DNA of 64,000 bases from Nageia nagi (lineage: Eukaryota > Pinophyta), in NCBI GenBank assembly GCA_050084985.1, contig JBITNC010000001.1:124248001-124312000 (forward strand), read 5' to 3'. Position 1 is the stretch's first letter, and each line of letters starts with the position of its first letter. The translations under genes and the position numbers were made by a program. Under the pieces are notes generated by a model. It was not told the origin of the DNA, searched no databases, and was given only the letters and a program-made list of their open reading frames with translations. Of the stretch, positions 35,821-48,506 are shown piece after piece.

Positions 35821-36553
35821 TGTAGATGACTTAGGCTAGACGTCAATGTCTGATAGCTAGATGTTGACGAATCTATAATTGGAAAAAGTAAAATAAAAGT
35901 GGCAACTCTTTAAGCATTCTAGGAAGAAAGCAAGGGATAATGAATGGCTCATCATCCATCCCATGCATCCCTATTTTGGATCATAGCCATAACAAAGCTA
36001 GATAAGCTTTTCTATCTAGATTTTTGTCTCAAAATTGGAAACTTTACCTATTTTTGAAATGTATAAATAAAACCTTCTACCATAAAGGAAAGAGACTCAA
36101 CTTTAACGGAAAGTTACTCTATCAAAACACTTCTAGGTTTTACTAAGTTAGATGCATTATTGTTCTACATTTTTATATTCTTTTTTATGTTCATTTTATG
36201 TTGATTTCATGATATGAACACATATGTTTGATATCTTTTTTGTTTCCATGTGTACAAGGTCCATAGGTGTGGAGAAACTGAACTGATCAAAGAAAGTCTT
36301 AAGGAGTTGAAGAGAACAGAGAGATCCAAATTCTTTTTTCAATTTCACAAGATAGTGTTCAAAGCTTATAGACATTGAAAATAGCCCCATAAAGTCCTAA
36401 CTATTCTTTTGTAGAAAGCCCTTTTGCAAGGAAACTAATTGAAATATATTCATCATTGTATCATTTCACATCCACTCAAGAGTAATAAAGAAAAATGTTG
36501 GTCATGATATGTCTTGTCTTGTTTAGTAATAGGGTTACTTTTTGAGTACAACA
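35821..36553 (+). repeat. Element E 5' LTR
   Basis: It starts TGTAGATGACTTAGGC and ends GAGTACAACA. It matches 54,066-54,796, sharing for example ATGCATCCC-ATTTTGGATCA and GGTTACTTTTTGAGTA. Length differs by 2 bp. Confidence 0.9.
36061..36071 (+). promoter_or_regulatory. TATA box in element E 5' LTR
   Basis: GTATAAATAAA lies about 240 bases into the LTR; the 3' LTR has CTATAAATAAA near 54,307 at the matching place. The conservation supports it as the promoter TATA. Confidence 0.5.
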
Positions 36554-36556
36554 TTC

Positions 36557-36573
36557 TAGTGCTAGAAGGAGGG
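36557..36573 (+). other. Primer-binding site, element E (tRNA-Asn type, decayed)
   Basis: TAGTGCTAGAAGGAGGG starts three bases after the LTR. The complement of the 3' end of plant tRNA-Asn (CCCTCCTTCTAGCG plus CCA) is TGGCGCTAGAAGGAGGG. The two differences, G to A and C to T, are both deamination-type changes. The tRNA sequence is from general knowledge. Confidence 0.7.
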
Positions 36574-38220
36574 CCCTCACATGTAAATAATATTAGCAAT
36601 GAAATTTAAGGGGATTTTCATATTTTTATATATGTTTTTATGGTTTGTGTCATCTGGTATTGAAGCTAATTTTGCTTTTTTTTGTTCTATATTTTTACAG
36701 GTTTGAGTTGTATAAATGATAATGATTATGTATTGAATGCCAATGATTGTATAAAAATAGCAACAACTCTATCAAAATAACAAAAACTATGAATAGAAAG
36801 TCAAATTTTTATTCTCATCAATTTTACAAGCATAGCCTAGGAATTAAGACTGAGGATCAGAAATGAACACCTTGTTTATGATCCCTATGCTCAAAATGCA
36901 TGTAGGATATGTAATTGAATATCATTAATAATATGCATTATTTTTTATGTTTATTTGTGTATTTTCTTAAATTTTATTTATTTTTTCTCTATTTGTGAAG
37001 GGATCATACAAACAAACAAACCCATTCACTTAGTCTTTTTCTATTTTATCCACATATGCTATCCTTTTGAGCTAAAAAGATATTTGAGGTACCTAGAATG
37101 GATGTGATGGGAAAAGGGTAAATGAATTTTTCTTTCTTTTTTACTTTTTCACATTAAATTAGTAAATGACTACATTAAGTTAGTTCCACACTTGGACAAG
37201 GTAACAAATCATGATTAAATCTAGAATGAACTTAAGGTGAATTTATCAGGTTTAAGGTACATTAGGATACATTAAAATGGTGAATGAATCTATTGGTTAT
37301 GTTTTTACAAATTAATAATCTTACTTTTCTTCCTTACTACATCAAGAGGTGATTGAAAAACTATGACTCATAATGAGGGGAAATGAACCTATATTAAAGC
37401 AAATTAACTCACATTAATGACTTCTTACTTGTCTAACCTTACCATATCAATAGGTGATCAAAGGAGATTATGACTCATAAGAGAAAGTAATAAACCACAT
37501 TTAAATACTTCCTTTGGTTAATGAATCTCATTAAAAGGTAATGAATCTCATGGGTATCTACATAAAGTTACACATTAATTAACATAATGTTTGAATCACA
37601 TTAAAAGTTTAAAGGACATGTATGATTGAGAGGGTTAGAAATTACATCCATAACTAATTTATTTTGATTAAATGCATACTCATGATACCTTTTAAAATCA
37701 ACATCAGTGAGTTTGAATTCATCACCAACCATTTATTCTTATATCTCTTATGTTCCCACTGATAAAATATAATGAGCCTTAGAACCAAAACCTGGAGATG
37801 AATATTGGGTTCATAGATTAGAAGTCGTTACTTTCTACTAAATGACTATAAAAAATAGGGCTATACTTGGATTTCATCATCAAGATAATTTTTTAATAGC
37901 ATTTCCTAGCCCCATTGCACTAAGGGGACCACTTTAAGTACTAAGTCATTACTTAGTTCTAGATTTCTTATAGGATTACTAGCTTACCTTGTTTAAACAC
38001 TTGATTAAAAAATTTGAAAATTTTGAAAGATTAATTTAATATGCTAAAAACTTAGAAAATATAATTACACTGAAAAGGTGAGTATGCATGTAGGTTATTT
38101 GTGTACTTAATAGTTTTATCACAAACATAAATCCAAAAGATAAAAAAGAGAATTGTTATGTTCAATATTTTCTTTATTTTCCTTATAGTTTGGTAAAAAT
38201 ACAAACAAAAATAAAAAAAT
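36574..38220. other. Element E untranslated leader
   Basis: About 1.65 kb without a coding frame. A pyrimidine-rich stretch ending in ATTTTTACAGG near 36,694-36,704 looks like a splice acceptor, so part of the leader could be an intron. Long leaders are usual in Tat elements. Confidence 0.5.
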
Positions 38221-40690
38221 ATGATTAATACTTGGTCTCAAATATCTCATCAAGAATAAGAAACAAACAATGAAAACTACTTAGAAGAATAAAGAAGTCA
38301 TAGGTCTAGTAGGAACATTTTGAAAAGAGAAACTCCTTGAGAAACAAATATGACCTACTTTAATCATATCAATCAAGAATTAGATAAAGTTAGACAAAAT
38401 CTAACATAACTACAAATCCCTCATTCTTAACATACCCATAGTCATCCTTCAGAGCTAGATTATTTAGCAAAAGACACACAACTAGTTAATGGTGTAGAAG
38501 AGATTTTATTAAGGAACATACCCCCTTCATAAACTCACTCAACTGATAGCATACTTCAAAGAGGTCCTTTTATACCTAAGTATGATCATGTCACATGTTA
38601 TTTATCAAGTGGAAATTTAGTTCAATATTATCTAAGAAGAGATGATTATACTCCTTCCACCATTTCTAGGCAAACAAAATATTTTGATGATTGAATCTCC
38701 ATACATACAGCTACCCCTATGCCAAAGTCAAGAGATCATTCTAGAGTTTATAATAACCCTTGTTATATTTTAAAATCAAATACATCTACTCCTTTTTGAA
38801 GCCATTGAACAACTAGATAAGGGCATGAAATAAGAGATAATCATGATCTTACAAGGTATAGATTACAAGGAATACCTCTACCCCAACAAAATATAAAAAT
38901 ACCAACCATAACAACAAATGGTTTTGTATAACCCATGTATACAACAACACACTAAACCTATAGGGGTTACCTAACAACCACAGTTGTAAGCATAACTTGT
39001 GCTTAATATACATCAAAATAGGCCATTAGTAATACAACCCAATATGCAAAATGTCCAAATCTAATTTGGACCTAATCATATGATGGGGAAAGATAAGAAA
39101 GGACAACCTAGGGTGTGATCTCTATCACCATATGTCAAGGAGTATATATATCAAGATCCTTATTTGGTTAAGAGAAAAAAAGCTTCACTTAAAAAGTGAC
39201 AAGATGAGCTTAAAAGGTATCATTTACCTCCACTTAAAAATAAGAAGCAATCACATTATTCCCATAAATTACCACTACAACTACTACTACAATAATAATT
39301 ACCTCCGCATCAACCCCCACTGCCTTCTCCACCATATGATGGAGTTTACTATGATTCCCAAACACCTTTTGAATAAATATATGAATCATTATCAAGTTAT
39401 AAAGGAAAATTAGATCATATAAACAATGAATACCTCATGTACCAAAATCAATAAGAAGAAATAGATGATCTTCATAAAATGTTGATGGAAATTGAAAAAG
39501 AACTACATTTGTAAAGTAAATAAAAGGTGTGATATGAAACAATTTGCAACAAACCAATTCATATAAGTGTTCCAAAAAAGATATCCCTTTTAAATTTTAA
39601 ATTCCAAAAATCAAACCATTAAATGGAAAGGAAGATCCTAAAGAACATCTTAGATGATTTAAGTATTCAAGTTATGTTATTACTAATGATGATGCATTAA
39701 TGCTACGTATCTTTCCTATGAAACATGTTGGAAAAGCAATGGATTGGTATAACAAAGTAATAGAATATAGAATTTTTTCATATTCCTAGTTAGAAAATCT
39801 ATTCTTGGAACATTTTAGAATAAATATCAAAGATAAAACCTCCATTACTAACCTTACAAGATTACAACAATTCCAAGATGAATCAATTACCAATTTTATC
39901 TTGATATGGAGGGTAATATTGATAAGAATTCCTTATACTTTACCTCAATAATAGTTGGTAAATATGTTTAACCAAAGTTGATTAAGTCATATTGAGGGCA
40001 CCTTATTAATTCAACAACATAATACCTTCAAAGAATCCATCTCCTAAGCGATCATAATTGAAAAGGTCAAAATCCAAGATGGTGAGATAAAAGGTAAGAA
40101 AAATGAACTTTATGTTTAAAATAAAAATAAAATAGAACAAATAAGTAAACCATAATTAGCTAACAAATTTTCTATCACTAAAGAGGTAGAACTAAATCTT
40201 TCACAAAATGAAGAAAAGAAATTCAGATCATAAAGAAATTTATACCTCTTTCAGAATCTCTTCATGATATTATAAAAAAACTCTATGATCACCAAGTAAT
40301 TATGTTACTAGATATATGACCTGAATTTACTCATGCTAAAAATAGTATATGGTATAATGAAAATGAATTTTTTTATTTCCATCACCAAAAGGATCATGAT
40401 ACAAATAGATGCATAACTTTACAACATAATATTCAAAATCTGATTGATCAAGGAAAGTTGGAAGTTGATAGTCCTTTAGGTTTCCCTAATTAAAATTTGG
40501 AAATTTATCAAAATCATCTTCCTCAAAATCATGAAAATAATATTTCATTTCATCCACTTGAGAATCAAGTAACACATGATTTAAGTTATGATAACTCAAC
40601 ATTTTTAAGAATGATAAACATTACTACGAGAGATTTAATAGCATAAAAAAGATAAAATAATATTCCAGATAATTAACCTAATTAGGTTGT
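38221..40690 (+). pseudogene. gag: Element E gag, broken by nonsense codons
   Basis: ATG 38,221 starts MINTWSQISHQE, and one frame can be followed from there to about 40,240 with nonsense codons but little evidence of frameshifts. The capsid core at about 39,595-39,960 reads IPKIKPLNGKEDPKEHLR, DALMLRIFPMKHVGKAMDWY, FLEHFRINIKDKTSI and LTRLQQFQDESITNFIL, the Tat/Athila capsid pattern. After about 40,240 another frame gives FIPLSESLHDII and FYFHHQKDHDTNRCITLQHN, then LIDQGKL, the H-x-H/C-type knuckle that closes Tat gag (family Y-C-R-F-H-...-H-x-T-x-x-C). It forms the particle shell and binds RNA; inactive here. Confidence 0.8.
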
Positions 40691-41300
40691 TATGCATCCT
40701 AACATACCTAGACCCCAACCTCTATAGGTATAAGTGAAATTATCCTTACATCAAAAAGTAAAGAATACATAAGTGAAAATGTCTCTAGTCAAGTTACTAC
40801 AACTATCTAAGAATCATAGATACATAATGAACTAGCTATTACAAATAATCAAATTGGACATAAATGATCATGAAAGCTTTATGTATTTTTTAAGAAATAT
40901 TAAAAGAAGTCAAAAACCTGCTATTTTTTTCTATGATAATGAAGTTAAAAAATCAAATGAGACATGTCTCCAAGATCCTCCTTTGCATATCATAGCTAAG
41001 GTGGATGGAAAATACTTTAAGAGAATATTGATTGATGAAGGTTCAAATATTAATATTATTTCAACAATAGCCTATAAGAATCTAAATATTTTAGTTTCAC
41101 ACATTTGTGCACCAATCCTTCAATTAAAATCATTCAATGATGCTTTATGTTCAACAATGGGTTCAATTTTGTTTCCTATTACTGTAGGGTCTAAAATAGT
41201 GCAAGTAGTATTGCAAGTAATCAAAGGAGACATAACACAATATAACATCCTCCTAGAAATACCTTGGATTAGAGATATACAATGCATCCTATAAACATAT
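40691..41300 (+). pseudogene. Element E protease
   Basis: The open piece 40,854-41,294 (146 codons) carries DPPLHIIAKVDGKYFKRILI, then DEGSNINIISTIAYKNL and QYNILLEIPWIRDIQCIL. The active-site loop is D-E-G-S rather than D-T/S-G; Tat proteases often have D-G-G-S, so Glu could be a change from Gly. It is the best-preserved protease in the window, without internal stops over the domain. It lies between the gag knuckle and the G-patch linker. Confidence 0.8.
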
Positions 41301-42110
41301 AAAAATTGCTCTTGGAGATGAAAATCCATATTCACATTGTAATAATGCACATTTATCAAAAGAAGTAGCTTTACCATCTACTCATTATTTTACAACACTA
41401 ATACTACTAGAAAAATCATTAATTACTCAGATGGGTAAGAACAATTCTTCTTTAAACTCTATAAAATAAGAACATACTCCTAATGAAGAATCATCCAAAA
41501 CTCAACAAAATATCAATAATGATTTGCCACCAAATATAGAACCCATACCCTAAGAAAAATGTACTTGAGAGGAAAGAGCACAAAAATTGGATGAGTTAAG
41601 TAAAGCTTCCTCATAAAAAATTCCATCTCTCATGGATACATTAGTAAAAAGTGATTATTTTCCAAAAAATGATAAGTCATCAAATATTTACTCAGTAATA
41701 ATAAAATTTATAGATTGTGATATAGGACAATTCAAAATCAATGATGTTATTTTTAGTATTCCTTCTGCTCAAGAAATAGGAATACCAAAAGAGTCTCCTA
41801 GTGTAGTGGGGCAATTGGTGCCACTAGAAAAAGTTCCTAATCATACACTTTTTGTTTATACAACCCCTATAGAGCCACTTATCCTTCCTTTACCTCAAAC
41901 ACATGAGGGTATTTTTTGTAATTCGTTAGAATATCTATCACCTTGTGTGAGATCATTTGTCCAAAGATATTTTGATAGATTTTAATGGAAAGGAAGAGGT
42001 TTAGGTGAATATGAACAAGGACCTAGATATAAAATCAATATTTATTACCAAATACCCATTGACAAAGTAGGATTGGTATACATAAGTAATAATTGAAAGG
42101 AATCTAGTTG
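41301..42110 (+). pseudogene. Element E protease-RT linker with G-patch remnant
   Basis: The open piece 41,632-41,985 (117 codons) reads YSVIIKFIDCDIGQFKIND, QEIGIPKESPSVVGQLVPLE and EGIFCNSLEYLSPCVRSFVQ. Directly after its stop the frame gives WKGRGLGEYEQGPRYKIN, a G-patch-like motif (G-x-G-L-G-x-x-x-Q-G) known from the same place in Tat polyproteins. G-patches bind RNA or nucleic-acid enzymes. The function of the rest of the linker is unknown. Confidence 0.6.
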
Positions 42111-42559
42111 TAAAATAGTTGAGCTAGAACCAAAAAAAGCTAGGATATGAAAAATCTAAAGGGATAATAAGTCAAGATAATGTGGAACATGAAATATTAT
42201 CTTCAAAAAGATTATTTTTTGATGTTCTATCAAGTAACATGGTCAAAATCATACAAAAATATGATTAAGTTTCAAAAAAAAAATATTTTGATTAGTTTAG
42301 AAGTGATGATTTTGAATCATTTAGCCTAGTAAGCTCAAGTAACTCTTCATCATATTTCATGGTAGATGAAGATATTGTAGACTTCATTAATTTTTGAACA
42401 ACCCAAAATACAATATTTTAAATATATAGATACTATATTACAAACCTTAGAATTCACCAAAACTGCAACCTTGGAGGACAAAAATTTAAGTGAATACAAA
42501 CAATACAACATAAATGATAAAATTGGGTTCTGATATCAAATTAGTTGGAAGAAGGGTCT

Positions 42560-43640
42560 CACATGTTAATTGAAGAAAATATTGAGGGTGAATTAAGTAT
42601 CATCCTAAAAATCCTAAGATTATTCAACTAAGAAAATCACTAAATAAAAATGAAATACTAGAATTTGTATCTATACTTAAAGAAAAGAAAAAAATATTTT
42701 CATGATCATATGATATGCTAGGATTGGATCTGAACTTGGTAGTGTGTAACCTAGGCATTAAAGATGATGTTAACCCTATTAAATATAAATTACATAAAAT
42801 AAATCCAAAAATAGCATTGATGGTGAAATAAGGTTACAAAAACTTTTAGAAGCTAAGTTCATCCATCCTATTGATTATTCTGAGTGGATTTCCAAAATGG
42901 TACTAGTTAAAAAGTCGAATGGATAGATTCGCATATGCATAAATTTTGGAGAATTAAATAGAGCTTTCCCTAAGAATGACTTTCCACTACCCAACATAGA
43001 TATTTTGGTTTACTCTACTACCAAACATGAAATGTTATCTCTCATGAATGGGTTTTCAAGGTATAACCAAATAAAAGTAGCACTGGAAGATCAACATAAA
43101 ATAGCATTCACAACACCTTGGGAAACATTTTATTATAAAGTAATGCCCTTTGGCTTAAAGAATGTGGGAGATACATACAAATGGGAAATTGACATATAAT
43201 TTCCATGATTGCATGCATGATATCATGAAATATTATGTATATGATGTATTAGCTAAATGCAAAACCTAAGAAGACCATCTAAAGGTACTCATCAAAATAT
43301 TTGATAGATTACTGGAACATAGTATTCAATTAAATCTCAAGAAATGTGTTTTTGGGGTTACTTTAGAAAAATTATTAGGATTTATTATCTCTATAAGGGA
43401 ATCCAAGTATATCCTAATAAAATAAAAGTGATAGAAAATATATCTCCCCCTTCAAATATAAAATAATTGCAAAGTTTACAAGGTAAATTGCAAGTCATAA
43501 GATGATTTATCTTCCAATTATGGGATAAATATAAACCTTTAATTAAACTATTAAATAAGGATATTATATTTCATTATGGAAATGAAAATTAATAAGCATT
43601 TAATGAAATAAAATTCTACTTTTTATAACCTCCCATTTTA
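42560..43640 (+). pseudogene. pol: Element E reverse transcriptase, broken
   Basis: Blocks across three frames: DMLGLDLNLVVCNLGIKDDV, KLLEAKFIHPIDYSEW, SKMVLVKKSNG, RICINFGELNRAFPKNDFPL, PNIDILV, LSLMNGFSRYNQIKVALEDQ, KIAFTTPWETFYYKVMPFGL. The catalytic box at 43,234-43,245 reads YVYD where Y-V-D-D is required, so one catalytic Asp is Tyr. LNLKKCVFGV and KLLGFIIS follow. The remains are clear Tat RT, inactive by this change as well as by frameshifts. Confidence 0.85.
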
Positions 43641-44060
43641 GTCCCACCTAAGGAAGGGGAACCATTCCTACTCTACACATTCTCTACAAAATTAGCATTG
43701 GGAACTATGCTTGCTAAAAAAATTAAAACAATAAAGAGAAAGGTATATACTACCTTAGTAAAATGTTATTTGATTATGAAATTAAGTACATATACATGGA
43801 AAAGTTCTATTTATATGTTCTCTTTACAACTAAGAAACTAATACATTATATGCTAAATCATACCAGATATGTAATAGCTAAAGTAGATCCATTGAAATAT
43901 ATGACGAATAGAACTTACCAAAATACAAGGACATATAAATGGATTATGCATTTCAATGAATTTAATTAATAATTTATAAGTTAAAAATTGATTAAGGGTC
44001 AATTCATAGCTAACTATCTTACATAAGCATCTTTATGCAATGATAAACCACTCATCATTG
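43641..44060 (+). pseudogene. Element E Ty3-type RNase H, degenerate
   Basis: LLYTFSTKLALGTMLAKK replaces the D-containing first block of the family. The open piece 43,763-43,969 then reads YIYMEKFYLYVLFTTKKLIH, YMLNHTRYVIAKVDPLKYMT and KWIMHFNEFN, the RNase H to connection region. KGQFIANYL follows. In Tat elements this native RNase H commonly has lost catalytic residues, its role being taken by the second domain that follows. Confidence 0.75.
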
Positions 44061-44089
44061 AACTACTAAACAAACATGTTTTCCAATTA

Positions 44090-44490
44090 GACTAGATGTA
44101 ATTTCTAGTTGATCTTGAAGAAGATTGGGATATAGTAATATATTTTGATGGATCAATATGTGAAAAAAGTGGAGGTGTAGGTGTCATTTTTGTTAGGCCT
44201 CAAGGGGTTCCCATACCTTATTCTTTTAAACTTAATTTTCCATAAACAAATAATAATGTTGAGTATGAGGCTTTGATATTAGCAATAAATATAGTCATGA
44301 AATTGGAATTAAAAATGGTTAAATTTATTGGTGATTCATTATTAATCATAAATCAAGTTAAAGGGATTTTTTAATGTAAATAACCTTTACTACAAAAGTA
44401 CAAAAAATTGGTGGATAACCTATTACAATCATTTAAAAAGTATGATTTAAAAGTAGTATCAAGGTCAACTAATAGATTCATTGATGCTAT
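44090..44490 (+). pseudogene. Element E archaeal-type RNase H (second RNase H)
   Basis: WDIVIYFDGSICEKSGGVGV, YSFKLNF, NNNVEYEALILAINIVMKLE, VKFIGDSLLIINQVKGIF and KKLVDNLLQSFKKYDLKVVS match the archaeal-type RNase H acquired by the Tat lineage. The acidic residues in FDG, EYEAL and GDS are all retained. Only two or three nonsense codons break the frame. Its position after the native RNase H and before integrase is the diagnostic Tat arrangement. Confidence 0.85.
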
Positions 44491-45852
44491 GGCCTTAATC
44501 AAATATTTGATACCTGAAATCCCTCATCAAAAACCTATTCACATTGAGATCATTCAAATTACTCAATCCTCATTAGAAATGGATGGAGTGGAACATGCAA
44601 TTCTTGATATTACAATGGAAGACAAAAATTTATGGCTTATCCAATCGGTGAAATTCTTAAGAGATGGATGTAAGCCTATTAATTTAACAAAATTATATAA
44701 TAAAGCATTCAAATTAAAAGCTTCTCATTTTTGTATGCTATGGTATTTCCTATATCATAGGGATTTTCATAGAATATTACTTATATGCTTAGAGTGGGCA
44801 AATTCACAAATCATAATCTCATGCACACATGATGGAATATGCGAAGGGCACTTTAGTGGTCCTATGATAATGAAATGACTAACATGTATGAGATATTAAT
44901 GGCCCACCATGGAGCATGATTGCATGAAATATGTTAAATGTCAATAAAATTCTAATTTATTTAATCAACCATTGCAAGCATTACAACCCATGCAATCATT
45001 ATGGCCATTTTAAAGATGGGCATTGGATTTGATAGGTCAAATATACCCAATATCCTCAATAGGTTATAAATTTATAATAATAGCTACAAAATACTTAAAT
45101 AAATGGGTTGAATCTATTCCTATTAATAAAAGGGCCAAAGATAATTGAATTCATAGAGCATCATATCATTTTTCATTTTAGGATTCCTACTCAAATTATC
45201 ATCAATAATGAAAATAATTTCAAAAATGAAGAAGTATTAGCTTTATACAGAGGATATCACATTTGAATTATTTTTTCATCATCATATTACCCTTAGGGGA
45301 ATGGACAAGCTAAGGCTACAAATCAAACTATTCATAGCATTTTTCTTAAAATAGTTGAAAAATCCCATAGAGATTGACATGTAATAATTCCACATGCTTT
45401 ATGGGCTTATCACACTAACATTTGAACACCTACTGGGGAAATCCAATTTTCTCTAGTCTATGGGGTATAAGCAGTATTACCCCTAAAAATACAAATCTTA
45501 CAAGATTATATCATAGATTAAGCAATTCATCAAATGATATTAGATTAATTATTACTCTTAATTGATAGAAGAGTTAATGCGTTAGAACACATGCATACCT
45601 ATCAAAGTTGCATTAAACAAGCTTTTGATAAAAAGGTTAAATTTTGTAAATTTAATATAGGATACCTATTATTAAAAGAAAATCAACAAACTTCATGTAT
45701 GTAATTGCAAATTTCATACAAATTTTCCCTTAACTAGTTAGGACCTTATATAATTAAGAGAAAATTCAGGTCACGAGCATATCACTTAGATGACCTACAA
45801 GGTAATGAAGAGCGTGAACCAATAAATATCATGCATATTCATCCCTTTTAAA
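44491..45852 (+). pseudogene. Element E integrase, broken
   Basis: The linker piece continues to 44,878. DCMKYVKCQ near 44,920 is the remnant of the zinc-binding end. Core: RWALDLIGQIYPISSIGYKF keeps the first Asp; KWVESIPINK; RIPTQIIINNENNFKNEE has Asn where the second Asp should be; GNGQAKATNQTIHSIFLKIV has Lys where the Glu should be. Both losses are G-to-A changes. TPTGEIQFSLVYG follows. It ends near a TAA at 45,849 after MHIHPF. No chromodomain, as expected for Tat. Confidence 0.8.
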
Positions 45853-45943
45853 ATTTAAATCACTTTGTTTTTTTTATGTATATATTGTAAAATAAAGAAT
45901 AAAAGCTTTATAATGAACTAATAAAAATGAATGAATTTAATAG

Positions 45944-47536
45944 ATGACAACCAATAGAATCAAAAGTGTTCATGTACCACTAGAAAGAAAAGGAATAAAG
46001 CAAGAACTATGGTTTGAGAAGTCTAGACATTTGGGAGATAGAGCCATATCCAAACTCATAGAATTCACTTTCCAAGGATAACAAAATGTTCTTCAATTAC
46101 CCATTAACATACTGAGGGATCTAGCCTTAAAGCATTGTCCAATTACATTTGATGGTTGGAAAATCTGTATTAAAGGAGAAAATTTTAAAATTCACCTAGA
46201 TAGGGCCATGTATTTTTCCAAGGTTTTTATCATTATTTTGAGCAAGTATAGAAAATAAATTTATTATGCTTGTATTGGCCTAATGTAGTGCCTAAACTCA
46301 TACTTTACTACATCTTTAATGATTGGGTTCTAGATGTTGCATCTCAAGATTCACAAAGCTTACATCCAATCATGACTTGGATGAATTAGCTTGTAGGAGA
46401 TTTGTGCCATCAAAATTTAATATATGATTTTTCTCCTTCATTTATACCCAAACCTAGGAAATTGAAAATAATTAAAAGAAATATCAATAAATAGTTTTCT
46501 CAAATAAAATCAAGATTCATATCCTCTACATCTTATGACCATCATGAAAAAAATAATAATAACCAAAAAGTCAGAGTTTCCTAAATAAGTGCACATACAA
46601 TTTGATTACGTTGGTCAACATTTTATGGATATATATAAAGGAGATGTTTATATGAAATTACTTCAAAAAAATCCTTACATGCTTATAGCATATTTTCTTG
46701 ATTTACCTAAAGAAGTGAAATTATAAATAGACATGAAATTCTTTGAAAATCATACATAAAATGCATGAGAAGTGAAAATAAATTATTTAAAGGTCGCAAT
46801 TGAATTAAAAGCACTGGATATGTGTATGGAACAAGAATCTAAAATGAATTCATTGCAATGGTTTCATCTATATTGGCCTTATGATAAACCCAAAATTATG
46901 ATAGATTGTGTCAAAGATATTCATATCAAATTTATGGGACATCCTCTTATATTAAATTTAGTTTTTTTTTATCAAGTATTATCATACTTTACATAATATT
47001 TTCCAATGAATGAAGTTATATATGATTATAACTCATTTTTCAGCAATAATTATTATGCGAACAATCCTTTGAATGTTAAAGTGTGATTTGAACGAATTAT
47101 TCAACCTCTAGATAATAGAAAATGAATTCAAAATGTTAACCAGGAATATTATTCTAGCATCATTGATAATAGAATTTTTGGTATTTCTATAGGGAGCCTC
47201 ATTTCATATTTCCCAATGTGATCTCCTCTATTACCACTAATTCCATTACCTCTCATTTCCCTACATCCTACATGCATACCTTCCTTTTTGATGCTTCCTA
47301 AGGTACATACTAAAGCTTCAAATTCATTTATGGAACTAAAGAGAGTCATCAAGAAGTTTAATCCAAAACCTAAACCACCAATCCTACCTTTCATTTCATA
47401 TCCCATTTGTTCTCAACCATCTATTCTAGCATGAGGCCCTCTTCATCTTTGATTGAGGCCTCCTTACTATTACTTCTTAGATAATGGATGCTGGATTATT
47501 TGTAGGAAAATTGTTTAACGACACCATTCAAAGATT
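45944..47536 (+). pseudogene. Element E sense accessory frame 1, unknown function
   Basis: ATG 45,944 opens MTTNRIKSVHVPLERKG. The same frame carries HLGDRAISKLIEFTFQG, NVLQLPINILRDLALKHCPI and TFDGWKICIKGENFKIHLDR, and again from about 46,580 to 47,536 (YLKVAIELKALDMCMEQESK, WFHLYWPYDKPKIMIDCVK, KRVIKKFNPKPKPPILPFIS). In between, about 46,260-46,570 reads better one frame over (LVGDLCHQNLIYDFSPSF). About 530 codons, broken mainly by nonsense codons. It has no convincing membrane segment or signal peptide, so I would not call it envelope-like. I do not recognise it. Tat elements are known to carry extra frames after pol. Confidence 0.55.
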
Positions 47537-47729
47537 GTAAATCACTTTATGTTGTAAAAAATATTATAAAAATAAAATAATACAAAAATAATTAAAAACT
47601 ATATAAATATGTATCTTGTAATATTTCTTGAACTTTGCATACTAATTATCTACATGCAAATAAAAGCTTTATATATGTTATCTTTAGAAAACCTTATACA
47701 ATTTCTAAAATTTGCATATAATGTTACAG

Positions 47730-48500
47730 GTGGTTGATTGTGTTCCAAACACAAGCATCATTAATCATCCTCATTATATTTTTAGACACACTAATTAGGA
47801 GGTAGCCTATCCATATCATATTCCACCTACTCCTTGAAAATTACCTTCTCTTAACATACCACATTCATTGTGTACATTCTTAAGTAACCATGTAGAGAGT
47901 TAGGTTCTATTTTTGGATGTAGATATAGATTGCTTTTTTGAGTTTCTTTATGGTGTTCAACATAATGTTTTTTCAATTATAGCATTATTAATTCTTCTAG
48001 ATATATATGATCATGCTTAAAACATTTTGAAATATTCCTTTGAGGTTGACCTCTATCTTGATCATAGACCATGTTGGGGAACTTGCATGATTTGTAACAT
48101 ACTTGATGAAGAGATTCTCCAAAATCTCATATGTATAATTTATATACCATATTTTATATGGAGGATTATGATTAATTTTCATGTCAATCCATTTATCTAT
48201 AGAATTGTTAAATTCTATGGACCACCATCCCTACATCCTTAGGAGTCTTTTGATGCGCTCACTATTTCCTACTTAATATCTCTAAACATTTTTTATTAGT
48301 ACTTCATATTTTATATGTTTTTCACTCACCATGCCACACATTGTATTATTAACCATACTATTCATACTCATTATCATTTTCATCCCATCTCCCATAATCA
48401 GTTGCTGCAAACCCTCAATCAACTTGGAATCCATTATGTATAGGTTGAAGATGACTAAATAAAAAAAATTAAAATTAAAAAATTAGAAATTTATTATAAA
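47730..48500 (+). pseudogene. Element E sense accessory frame 2 (possible second exon), unknown
   Basis: Directly after the acceptor-like TGTTACAG, one frame runs for about 255 codons broken only by stops: VVDCVPNTSIINHPHYIF, VLFLDVDIDCFFEFLYGVQH, LKYSFEVDLYLDHRPCWGTC, WRIMINFHVNPFIYRIVKFY and QLLQTLNQLGIHYV. The stops fit lost Gln and Arg codons. It is rich in aromatic residues and His. It may be a second exon of accessory frame 1, the 190-base gap being an AT-rich intron starting near GTAAAT at 47,537. No known family comes to mind. Confidence 0.5.
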
Positions 48501-48502
48501 AA

Positions 48503-48506
<4 letters not shown>

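Noticed and set aside
36655-36666. TGGTATTGAAGC as a primer-binding site for element E
   Set aside because: It lies about 100 bases beyond the end of LTR homology; the tRNA-Asn type site directly at the LTR end fits better.
42541-42566. AGTTGGAAGAAGGGTCTCACATG, similar to the primer site region of element E, suggesting an internal LTR boundary
   Set aside because: It falls inside the coding linker before RT and has no LTR sequence next to it.
45944-47536. Envelope-like gene after integrase in element E
   Set aside because: No signal peptide, no convincing transmembrane segment and no fusion-like hydrophobic stretch were seen, so position alone does not justify the call.
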